9,221 nucleotides of DNA, from assembly GCA_003233255.1 (NCBI GenBank), contig QILH01000275.1, positions 1 through 9,221 on the forward strand. The letters run 5' to 3'. A program made the position numbers and the translations under genes. Positions 1-6,432 of the stretch are shown one piece after another (position 1 is the first letter of the stretch; each line of letters opens with the position of its first letter). This DNA is from Gammaproteobacteria bacterium (GTDB lineage: Bacteria > Pseudomonadota > Gammaproteobacteria > UBA6429 > Thiohalophilaceae). The notes beneath the pieces are model-generated. The model searched no databases, had not been told where the DNA came from, and saw only the letters and a program-made list of their open reading frames with translations.

Positions 1-296
1 GTTTAAGCAAACGCAATCTGCCTTATTTTTCGGTTTTGACCGATCCGACTATGGGGGGTGTATCCGCCAGTTTTGCCATGTTAGGGGATATTCATATCGC
101 CGAACCGAATGCCCTGATTGGTTTTGCCGGGCCGCGCGTAATCGAACAGACCGTTCGTGAAACCCTGCCAGAAGGTTTTCAACGCAGTGAATTTTTATTA
201 GAACATGGCGCCATCGATATGATTGTGGATCGCCGCGATCTGCGCGACAAGATCGCCAATCTCATCAGTATGATGACCGCCAGTTCGGCTGCCTGA
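1..296 (+). CDS. accD: Acetyl-CoA carboxylase carboxyltransferase subunit beta, C-terminal part
   Basis: AccD is the beta half of the carboxyltransferase of acetyl-CoA carboxylase. With AccA it moves the carboxyl group from biotin on AccB to acetyl-CoA, making malonyl-CoA for fatty-acid synthesis in the cytoplasm. Only the last 97 codons are present; the frame is read from base 3 and the gene is cut by the window edge, so the N-terminal zinc finger is not visible. The tail matches the family closely: PYFSVLTDPTMGGVSASFA, AEPNALIGFAGPRVIEQTV, LPEGFQRSEFLLEHGAIDMI and VDRRDLRD. The TGA at 294-296 falls where AccD proteins normally end. folC follows, as in many gammaproteobacteria, but a 130-bp palindromic element lies between the two genes. 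Confidence 0.97.
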   Translation, partial: LSKRNLPYFSVLTDPTMGGVSASFAMLGDIHIAEPNALIGFAGPRVIEQTVRETLPEGFQRSEFLLEHGAIDMIVDRRDLRDKIANLISMMTASSAA

Positions 297-299
297 ATA

Positions 300-429
300 A
301 ATTTAATTGGGAATAGATAGAATTTAATTAGGGTCAGAGACATATTTTTGGCTAGTAAACTTGCATCTTCAGATTCTGCAGGCAAAAATATGTCTCTGAC
401 CCTAATTAAATTCTGACCCCAATTAAATT
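300..429. repeat. Palindromic REP/MITE-like intergenic element
   Basis: The core is a perfect 30-bp inverted repeat, 321-350 against 383-412, separated by a 32-nt loop. An outer 12-bp inverted repeat (300-311 against 418-429) flanks it. The right side carries a tandem 17-bp unit of the form CTGACCCYAATTAAATT at 396-412 and 413-429, with one mismatch. The left side has the mirror copies, but the outer one is eroded: GGG is followed by AATAGATAG where GGTCAG would be expected. From memory, GGGTCAGAG/AATTTAATT motifs of this kind flank REP-associated tyrosine transposase (Y1_Tnp) genes in gammaproteobacteria. That link is recalled, not tested. No transposase is encoded here, so if it is mobile it is non-autonomous. 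The transcript could form a very stable hairpin. Confidence 0.85.
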
Positions 430-432
430 CCT

Positions 433-1767
433 ATGCGTTTTTCATCTTTATCAGACTGGTTAAGCTGGCAGGAAACCCTCCATCCCAATGAGATCGAACT
501 TGGCCTTGAGCGCGTAAAGTCAGTTTGGCAGGCCATGCAACCGAATCAATTGTCTGCTCCCGTGATTACCGTTGCGGGGACCAATGGCAAAGGCTCAAGC
601 ATTGCCTTTTTACAGTCTATCTATTTGGCTGCAGGTTATCGGGTGGGCAGCTACACCTCCCCCCATCTTTATCGTTATAACGAACGGATATGTATCGATG
701 GTTTGGCCGTTGAGGATGACCCATTGATTCAGGCCTTTGAACGCATCGATAAAACTCGGGGTGAAACCAGCCTGACCTATTTTGAGTTTGGTACCCTGGC
801 GGCGTTATCGATTTTCGCCTCAGCTATGCAAAGTGACCAACCGCTAGATGTCATCCTGCTTGAGGTCGGCTTAGGGGGGCGACTCGATGCGGTGAATATC
901 ATCAATGCCGATCTGGCCTTAATCACCTCAATCGATCTAGATCATCAGGACTGGTTGGGCGATAACAAAGAACAAATCGGTAAAGAGAAGGCGGGGATTT
1001 TCCGGGAAAATAAAATATGCGTGATCAGTGATCCCGATGCGCCATCGTCTGTCGAACAGCACGCTATACAATGTGGTTGCATACGTTATCGGGCGGGGCG
1101 TGATTTTGGTTTTAGCGAAGAAACCCCCGGTCAGTGGGACTGGTATGGTCTGGGGTTGAATAAACAGGATCGGAATCAAGATGATCCCGTTAAACGGATG
1201 AGCAAGACCGCCTTGCCCAGGCCTGCGCTCACCGGCCAGCAACAGTTACAAAATGCCAGCGGTGCGGTGATGGTGACGGAGGCGTTGAAGGATGGGTTGC
1301 CGGTCAGCCTGCAGGCCATCCGTGAGGGATTATTAAATGCCAAACTGGCGGGACGTTTCGAGATTCGCCAAAATAAAATCACGACCATTCTGGATGTGGC
1401 TCACAATCCCGCTGCGGCTCAGGTATTAGCGAATACTCTGGTCGAATTTGCACAGGCCAATGCCTGTGTCGGTCAGTTTCGATGTCTGTTTTCGGTTTTG
1501 GCGGATAAAGATATCGCCGGGGTGCTCGCCCCCATGATGTCCTTATGCCAGCACTGGAGCACAGCAACCGTACCGCACCCTCGTTCGGCCTCAGCCTCGA
1601 AAATTGAACGCGAACTGCGTAAATTAAACCCCGACACTCAGATTGATTGCTATGATTCTGTTCGTCAAGCCTATCAACACCTGTTGGCGAATGCCCAACC
1701 AGAAGACACCATTGTGGTGTTCGGTTCGTTTTATACAGTGGCCGAAGCAGGGGCAATGACCGTATAA
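433..1767 (+). CDS. folC: Bifunctional folylpolyglutamate synthase / dihydrofolate synthase
   Basis: FolC adds glutamate to dihydropteroate, making dihydrofolate, and extends the glutamate tail of folates, using ATP in the cytoplasm. The 444-aa protein is a little longer than E. coli FolC. It shows the Mur-ligase-type P-loop GTNGKGS (residues 49-55), TSPHL (75-79), LEVGLGGRLDAVN (143-155) and EKAGIF (185-190), whose Lys186 matches the lysine that is carbamylated in this family. The C-terminal domain has the ATP/Mg-binding DVAHNP (321-326) and ends with GSFYTVAEA. The N-terminus SLSDWLSWQETLHPNEIELGLERV aligns with the start of E. coli FolC, which supports ATG 433. There is no Shine-Dalgarno in front of it: the AT-rich end of the palindromic element runs to 429. 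The SPOR gene starts 28 nt downstream, probably in the same operon. Confidence 0.97.
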   Translation: MRFSSLSDWLSWQETLHPNEIELGLERVKSVWQAMQPNQLSAPVITVAGTNGKGSSIAFLQSIYLAAGYRVGSYTSPHLYRYNERICIDGLAVEDDPLIQAFERIDKTRGETSLTYFEFGTLAALSIFASAMQSDQPLDVILLEVGLGGRLDAVNIINADLALITSIDLDHQDWLGDNKEQIGKEKAGIFRENKICVISDPDAPSSVEQHAIQCGCIRYRAGRDFGFSEETPGQWDWYGLGLNKQDRNQDDPVKRMSKTALPRPALTGQQQLQNASGAVMVTEALKDGLPVSLQAIREGLLNAKLAGRFEIRQNKITTILDVAHNPAAAQVLANTLVEFAQANACVGQFRCLFSVLADKDIAGVLAPMMSLCQHWSTATVPHPRSASASKIERELRKLNPDTQIDCYDSVRQAYQHLLANAQPEDTIVVFGSFYTVAEAGAMTV

Positions 1768-1795
1768 TACGGACTTACCCGTAGTAGGCAGAATT

Positions 1796-2419
1796 TTGGA
1801 TACAAAACAGCTTAAACAGCGAATAGTCGGCGCCATCGTCCTGGTGGGACTAGGCGTGATATTCATTCCAATGATCTTGAATCAGGGCGATGAAACCAGC
1901 CCGATCACTGGTTCTAATATCCCTGATAAACCCATCGAGCTGGTACGCATGCCGGAACAGGCCGCCCCAGCAAAGCCTGAAGTTCCGACTGCGAATCGTG
2001 ATCTACCAAGATTGGTTGATGAGCATACTCCGCCAGGGACTCAGATTGATGTCAGCGTTGCGGAAACTAACCCGGAAACATCCGTTACAAAACCAGCAGA
2101 ACCGATTAAACCGGATGTAAACGTTACGACGCAGGCTAAATCGGTTAGTTCAAAATCGGAATCAAAGGTCACCGGAAAATCGCGAGCCTGGGTTGTGCAA
2201 GTCGCGAGTTTTTCTGAACAAAAAAAGGCGATCAAACTGCGAGATCGTTTACGCAAGGCAAAACATCCAACCTTTGTTGAATCCGTTAATGGCAAGAAAG
2301 GACTGTACTATCGAGTTCGAGTGGGTCCATTCGTTAAACACAGCAAAGCTGAAAAATTAAAGAAAAAAATAGCAAAGAAATTTAAGTTAAAAGATGCGCT
2401 AGTGATGGTTCATCCGTAA
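1796..2419 (+). CDS. dedD: DedD-like SPOR-domain protein, inner-membrane anchored
   Basis: The SPOR domain binds peptidoglycan stripped of its stem peptides, and DedD proteins act at the division septum. The 207-aa protein starts MDTKQLKQRIVGAIVLVGLG and has one N-terminal membrane helix (about residues 10-28). A Pro/Thr/Lys-rich periplasmic linker follows (about 30-127). A SPOR domain of about 75 residues (130-205) contains AWVVQVASFSEQKKAIKLRD and YYRVRVGPF, and the C-terminus is very Lys-rich. The start is TTG: no ATG fits, and MD..LKQR(I/L)VGA is the usual beginning of this family. A weak SD-like TAGGCA lies 5 nt upstream. The place between folC and cvpA is the classical dedD position. 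The symbol rests on synteny and architecture, since the linker is not conserved. Confidence 0.9.
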   Translation: MDTKQLKQRIVGAIVLVGLGVIFIPMILNQGDETSPITGSNIPDKPIELVRMPEQAAPAKPEVPTANRDLPRLVDEHTPPGTQIDVSVAETNPETSVTKPAEPIKPDVNVTTQAKSVSSKSESKVTGKSRAWVVQVASFSEQKKAIKLRDRLRKAKHPTFVESVNGKKGLYYRVRVGPFVKHSKAEKLKKKIAKKFKLKDALVMVHP

Positions 2420-2478
2420 ACAACCTGAAATGATTTACTTATATTTTGTTGGCTTTATTTTTTTACCTAGAGTGATTT

Positions 2479-2967
2479 ATGACCGGCATTGATTTTGCCA
2501 TTATCGGCATCATATTTATATCCGCTATCATTAGTGTGTTACGAGGTTTTGTACGAGAGGCATTATCATTAGCCAGCTGGGTTGTTTCGTTTATTATTGC
2601 CTGGGAACTACATGGTACCTTTGCCGGTTTAATTGAATCGATGATTGAGCATAATAACTTACGCCTGATTGTTGCGTTCTTTATTTTATTTGTGCTCTCG
2701 CTGGTTGCCTTTACGTTAGTTATTTTTTTTGCGACCAGGCTGGTAGAGCGTACCGGTTTAAATGGAGCCGATCGGGTTATCGGGGTCATTTTTGGCGCAC
2801 TGCGAGGCATGCTCATCGTCACCGCATTAGTTGCTTTGGCAGGTTATACTCAGTTACCCCGATCGGATGTCTGGAGCGATTCCTTGCTGGTCTCGCTATT
2901 CCAGCCCATTGCGGTCTGGTTAATTGATCTTCTGCCATCAGATTATACAAAGAATTTTATGTTTTGA
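2479..2967 (+). CDS. cvpA: CvpA family inner-membrane protein
   Basis: CvpA is a small polytopic inner-membrane protein, named for its need in colicin V production in E. coli; its precise molecular role is not settled. The 162-aa length equals that of E. coli CvpA. About four hydrophobic segments are visible, roughly residues 4-22, 32-50, 62-86 and 103-122. The family signatures LRGFVREALSLASW (21-34) and RTGLNGADRVIGVIFGALRG (91-110) are both present. An AGAG motif 8 nt before the ATG is a plausible ribosome site. It lies upstream of purF, as in E. coli, where cvpA and purF are co-transcribed under PurR. I see no PurR-type palindrome in front of it here. Confidence 0.95.
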   Translation: MTGIDFAIIGIIFISAIISVLRGFVREALSLASWVVSFIIAWELHGTFAGLIESMIEHNNLRLIVAFFILFVLSLVAFTLVIFFATRLVERTGLNGADRVIGVIFGALRGMLIVTALVALAGYTQLPRSDVWSDSLLVSLFQPIAVWLIDLLPSDYTKNFMF

Positions 2968-3031
2968 CCGATAATGAATATATCAGATTCATCAATAAAG
3001 TCGCGTTGGCGATTTTGAGGAAGTAATAGCA

Positions 3032-4555
3032 ATGTGTGGCATCATAGGTATCGTTTCAAATAGCGCAGTTAATCAGGCCCTGTATGATGGATTAACGGTA
3101 TTGCAACATCGTGGCCAGGATGCCGCTGGAATCATGACCTGCGATGCCGATCGGATGTATTTACGCAAGAGCAATGGTCTGGTGCGAGATGTCTTTCATA
3201 CCCGGCACATGCTTCGTCTGCACGGCAATATGGGCATCGGCCATACGCGTTATCCAACGGCCGGTTGTTTTTCTTCGGCCGAGTCACAGCCTTTTTATGT
3301 GAATTCTCCTTTCGGAATTGCACTAGGTCATAACGGCAATTTGACCAATGCCGAAGTGCTTAAGCGTGAATTATTTGAAACGGATCAACGTCATATCAAT
3401 ACCAATTCCGATTCTGAAGTCCTGTTGAATATATTTGCGCATGAGTTACAAACTCGGGTACAGGGCAATCTTAATCTTGAACCGAGTGATATTTTTTCGG
3501 CCGTTGAAGCGGTACATAAACGTTGCCGTGGTGCCTATGCGGTAGTGGCCTTAATTGTTGGACGCGGTATCGTGGCGTTTCGAGATCCAAATGGTATCCG
3601 TCCGGCGGTGATCGGAAAACGCACGATTGACGGTAAAGATGAATTCATGATTGCTTCTGAGAGTGTTGCGGTGGATGCCCTGGGTTACGAATTGTTACGT
3701 GATATAGAACCCGGTGAAGCGATCTATTTAGACATCAACGGTAATATGCATACCCAGCAATGTGCGCAGGATACTCAATGTTCTCCGTGCATTTTTGAAC
3801 ACGTCTATTTTGCGCGTCCGGATTCAGTTATGGATGGCATTTCAGTGTATAAGGCTCGTTTGCGTATGGGGGAATATCTGGCGCATAAAATTAAACGAAC
3901 CTATCCCGAGCATGATATCGATGTGGTATTGCCGATCCCGGATACGAGTAGAACCTCGGCATTATCGCTGGCCTACCACCTTGATATTCGTTATAGCGAA
4001 GGATTTATAAAAAATCGTTACATTGGTCGTACCTTTATTATGCCGGGGCAAAAGCAGAGAAAAAAATCGGTGCGTCAGAAATTAAATCCAATTGGCCTGG
4101 AGTTTAAAGGAAAAAATGTATTGTTAGTGGATGATTCGATTGTTCGCGGTACCACGTCGCAGCAAATCATTCAAATGGCGCGTGATGCGGGTGCCAAGAA
4201 AGTATATTTTGCCTCTGCAGCGCCTCCAGTTCAATTTCCTAATGTCTATGGAATCGATATGCCTGCGGCCAATGAATTGATCGGACATAACCGAAGTACA
4301 GAACAAATAGCGACGCTTATTGGTGCCGACTGGTTGATCTATCAGGATCTTTCTGATCTCGAAGAGGCGGTTAGGAAAAAAGCTAAATCAAAGGTAGACC
4401 GATTCGATGCCTCGGTGTTTAACGGCGAATATGTGACGGGTGATGTGACCCCCGAATATTTAAAGGCGATCGAAAATGCGCGCAATGATTCGACTCGCAG
4501 TGATGATGTACTGGGTAGTGATGGGGAGGTTGTTGAGTTGTATAATTCTGCATAA
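3032..4555 (+). CDS. purF: Amidophosphoribosyltransferase (glutamine PRPP amidotransferase)
   Basis: PurF catalyses the first committed step of purine synthesis: PRPP plus glutamine gives 5-phosphoribosylamine, glutamate and pyrophosphate. The 507-aa product is close to the E. coli length. It begins MCGIIGIVSN, so Cys2 becomes the catalytic N-terminal nucleophile after Met removal, followed by LQHRGQDAAGI, GIGHTRYPTAG and LGHNGNLTN of the class II glutamine amidotransferase domain (about 2-235). The phosphoribosyltransferase domain carries the PRPP loop VLLVDDSIVRGTTS (363-376) and FPNVYGIDMP. A clear SD, GAGGAAG at 3017-3023, stands 8 nt before the ATG. The gene follows cvpA by 64 nt, so co-transcription is likely. 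A promoter for metZ begins 5 nt after its stop codon. Confidence 0.98.
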   Translation: MCGIIGIVSNSAVNQALYDGLTVLQHRGQDAAGIMTCDADRMYLRKSNGLVRDVFHTRHMLRLHGNMGIGHTRYPTAGCFSSAESQPFYVNSPFGIALGHNGNLTNAEVLKRELFETDQRHINTNSDSEVLLNIFAHELQTRVQGNLNLEPSDIFSAVEAVHKRCRGAYAVVALIVGRGIVAFRDPNGIRPAVIGKRTIDGKDEFMIASESVAVDALGYELLRDIEPGEAIYLDINGNMHTQQCAQDTQCSPCIFEHVYFARPDSVMDGISVYKARLRMGEYLAHKIKRTYPEHDIDVVLPIPDTSRTSALSLAYHLDIRYSEGFIKNRYIGRTFIMPGQKQRKKSVRQKLNPIGLEFKGKNVLLVDDSIVRGTTSQQIIQMARDAGAKKVYFASAAPPVQFPNVYGIDMPAANELIGHNRSTEQIATLIGADWLIYQDLSDLEEAVRKKAKSKVDRFDASVFNGEYVTGDVTPEYLKAIENARNDSTRSDDVLGSDGEVVELYNSA

Positions 4556-4560
4556 ATGAG

Positions 4561-4589
4561 TTGACAGATTATTTTCCATCACCTAATCT
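4561..4589 (+). promoter_or_regulatory. Probable sigma70 promoter of metZ
   Basis: A perfect -35 box TTGACA (4561-4566) is followed after 17 nt by TAATCT (4584-4589), a weak -10 with three of six consensus bases. Transcription would begin near 4596, about 10 nt before the first helix of the riboswitch aptamer. That position makes this promoter more convincing than the weak -10 alone would. It allows metZ to be expressed independently of purF. Confidence 0.6.
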
Positions 4590-4605
4590 ACTTAGCATAT
4601 TATAT

Positions 4606-4656
4606 AGCGCCGATTTGAAATCAGCTTGCGGGCGCTCTACAAATTCCGCTAAAGAG
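4606..4656 (+). promoter_or_regulatory. SAM-II (SAM-alpha) riboswitch aptamer upstream of metZ
   Basis: SAM-II aptamers bind S-adenosylmethionine in an H-type pseudoknot and control methionine-synthesis genes. The leader shows helix P1 as AGCGCC (4606-4611) pairing with GGCGCT (4631-4636). The conserved GATTTGA directly follows the 5' strand and TTGC (4626-4629) precedes the 3' strand. An A-rich segment CAAAT and the conserved GCTAAAG (4648-4654), the 3' pseudoknot strand, complete it. The order and spacing agree with the SAM-II consensus as I remember it from the Agrobacterium metA and marine metX examples. The downstream gene is metZ, a typical SAM-II target. SAM-II is known mainly from Alphaproteobacteria. 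The identification is by eye and has not been run against the Rfam model. Confidence 0.9.
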
Positions 4657-4662
4657 ACGAGA

Positions 4663-4695
4663 GCCTGCTTTAGTGACCGCTGAGTGGGTTTTTTT
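4663..4695 (+). terminator. Riboswitch-controlled intrinsic terminator (attenuator)
   Basis: GCCTGCTT (4663-4670) pairs with GAGTGGGT (4682-4689) using several G-U pairs, and AGT (4672-4674) with GCT (4679-4681) closes a GACC loop. The helix is followed by seven T (4689-4695). Its 5' arm overlaps CTTTAGTG (4668-4675), which can instead pair for 8 bp with CGCTAAAG (4647-4654) of the aptamer. SAM binding should hold GCTAAAG in the pseudoknot and let the terminator form. Without SAM the upstream pairing acts as an antiterminator. The logic is inferred from the pairing. Confidence 0.75.
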
Positions 4696-4757
4696 GTGTC
4701 TCCGATTTAGAGTTCACTAAAAAAGGTTAAGTAATATTAAACGGTAAGGATAAGATT

Positions 4758-5939
4758 ATGAATGATCAAGACTGGGATATCGAGACACTCGCGATTCGTG
4801 CCGGGCAACAACGCACATCAGAAGGTGAACATTCTGATCCGATCTTTATGACTTCCAGCTACGTTTTCGCCAGTGCGGCAGAGGCAGAAGCACGTTTTAA
4901 AGGTGAAAAAGCCGGAAATATATATTCTCGCTTTACTAATCCAACGGTTCGTACTTTTGAACAACGATTAGCGGCAATGGAAGGTGCAGATTCATGTGTT
5001 GCCACTGCGACGGGAATGGCCGCGATTTTATCTACCTGCCTGGCATTATTGCAGACAGGTGACCACATTGTTTCCTCACAAAGCATTTTTGGTTCGACGG
5101 TGGTGTTATTCAATAAATACTTAAGCCGCTATGGCATCGAAACCAGTTATGCATCTCAAATAGATTTAGAGAGTTGGGAAAAGGCGATAAAATCAAATAC
5201 CAAATTGTTATTTTTAGAGACACCTTCAAACCCTTTAATTGAAGTCGCGGATATTAAAGCGTTGGCCGAACTGGCACGCAAGCATAATTGTTTGCTGGTT
5301 GTCGATAATTGTTTTTGTACACCCGTGCTACAGCGCCCACTTGAGTTGGGCGCTGATATTGTTATCCATTCGGCGACCAAATATATTGATGGTCAGGGCC
5401 GTGCGATGGGCGGTGCGGTAGCAGGGGATAACAAGATTGTCGGCGAAGAGGTGTTCGGTTTTTTACGCACGGCAGGCCCCAGCATGAGCGCATTTAATGC
5501 CTGGTTATTTTTAGCCGGCCTGGAAACCTTATCAATACGGATGCAACATCATAGTGCCAGGGCGTTAGAATTAGCGACGTTTTTACAGGATCACCCCAAA
5601 GTATCAAAAGTTCACTATCCCGGATTACCTCAGCATAGCCAACACATTCTGGCCCGTGAGCAGCAGTCGGCTTTTGGTGGGGTATTGTCGTTCGAAGTGA
5701 ACGGAGGCAAAGAGGCGGCCTGGAAAATAATCGATAATACAAAACTGTTATCTATTACTGCAAACCTGGGCGATACCAAGACCACCATCACCCATCCTGC
5801 GACAACAACGCATGGACGCCTGAGTGATGAAGAAAAGATTAGCGCAGGTATTAATGATGGTTTAATTAGAATTGCGGTCGGGCTTGAGAACACAAATGAT
5901 CTGCAAACCGATATAGAACGTGGCCTGGATCTATTATGA
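4758..5939 (+). CDS. metZ: O-succinylhomoserine sulfhydrylase
   Basis: MetZ is a PLP enzyme of the Cys/Met metabolism family that makes homocysteine directly from O-succinylhomoserine and sulfide, bypassing cystathionine. The 393-aa protein has the family's full length. YSRFTNPT (56-63), ATATGMAAI (82-90), the PLP-contacting Asp183 in VVDNCFCTP and the Schiff-base lysine Lys208 in HSATKYIDGQGR are all visible. SITANLGDTKTTITHPATTTHGRL near the C-terminus is typical. Close similarity to Pseudomonas-type MetZ, including AVRAGQ/AIRAGQ and EGEHSDPIF near the start, argues for MetZ over MetB or MetC. The SD TAAGGA (4745-4750) stands 7 nt before the ATG. It follows a SAM-II riboswitch, consistent with feedback by the pathway's end product. 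Substrate choice (succinyl or acetyl ester) is inferred from family resemblance. Confidence 0.95.
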   Translation: MNDQDWDIETLAIRAGQQRTSEGEHSDPIFMTSSYVFASAAEAEARFKGEKAGNIYSRFTNPTVRTFEQRLAAMEGADSCVATATGMAAILSTCLALLQTGDHIVSSQSIFGSTVVLFNKYLSRYGIETSYASQIDLESWEKAIKSNTKLLFLETPSNPLIEVADIKALAELARKHNCLLVVDNCFCTPVLQRPLELGADIVIHSATKYIDGQGRAMGGAVAGDNKIVGEEVFGFLRTAGPSMSAFNAWLFLAGLETLSIRMQHHSARALELATFLQDHPKVSKVHYPGLPQHSQHILAREQQSAFGGVLSFEVNGGKEAAWKIIDNTKLLSITANLGDTKTTITHPATTTHGRLSDEEKISAGINDGLIRIAVGLENTNDLQTDIERGLDLL

Positions 5940-6432
5940 ACATAATTAACCGAAGAGAGAAGAATATAAAATATCAGATTGTTAAAATTTCTGACCAATA
6001 TTCATATGATGATCAGTAATGTTATTTATCTATAACATATCATACAATTTTTGCAGTATAAAATACTAGCAAGCATGCCCTGTAACCCATCATTACATTA
6101 GATCAATTGATTGATGAGTTAAACCATACTTAAATTAAAACTTAACATAAACTCTCGAAAAGCGAGAATATCAAAAAAAGAACTGTCTCAACTTATCGTG
6201 AACGAACAAAACGCCGTATCTGACCAGGGCTGGGTCTCAAAATACTTTATAAATTAAGATGAAATATTACAGCTAAGTTTTGTCGAACGGATTTTATTAT
6301 AATGATAGTAAGAGTAAAAAAATACGGAGTTATATATTTTGTGGCTTGCTCGATTTTGCTAACCAGAACAGCATGGAATTACAATGTGTCATGGCATGCA
6401 TTCTCATTTTACACTAATGACGAACAGCGGAG
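5940..6432. other. AT-rich intergenic region between convergent metZ and methyltransferase genes
   Basis: This 493-bp stretch contains no convincing gene. It is much more AT-rich than the flanking genes. Structures seen include the weak terminator-like hairpin at 6005-6052, an imperfect 9-bp inverted repeat (6084-6092 against 6112-6120, one mismatch) around the palindrome ATCAATTGAT (6102-6111), and a small hairpin TCTCG-AAAAG-CGAGA (6153-6167). A TATAAT at 6298-6303 lacks a matching -35. A stop-free frame without any ATG (6123-6257) and a 59-codon frame at 6302-6481 are probably noise. Confidence 0.6.
6005..6052 (+). terminator. Candidate weak terminator downstream of metZ
   Basis: ATGTTAT (6019-6025) pairs perfectly with ATAACAT (6032-6038) across a 6-nt loop. 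Directly outside it on the 3' side, ATCATA (6039-6044) pairs with TATGAT (6005-6010) after an 8-nt bulge on the 5' side. Five T follow at 6048-6052. The stem is almost all A-T, so termination would be weak, but position and T-run suit the end of the metZ transcript, 65 nt after its stop. Confidence 0.35.

Noticed and set aside
937..1388. Long - strand frames inside folC.
   Set aside because: They are antisense shadows of a clearly recognised gene, with no SD and no family resemblance.
2420..2478. Possible PurR operator before cvpA-purF, as in E. coli.
   Set aside because: No GCAAAC/GTTTGC-like palindrome is present in the 59 nt before cvpA; the segment is only T-rich.
6123..6257. A 44-codon stop-free + strand frame (...KKELSQLIVNEQNAVSDQGW...) that reads like protein.
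   Set aside because: It has no ATG or GTG start and no SD, and I recognise no family. It could be a gene remnant, but nothing supports that.
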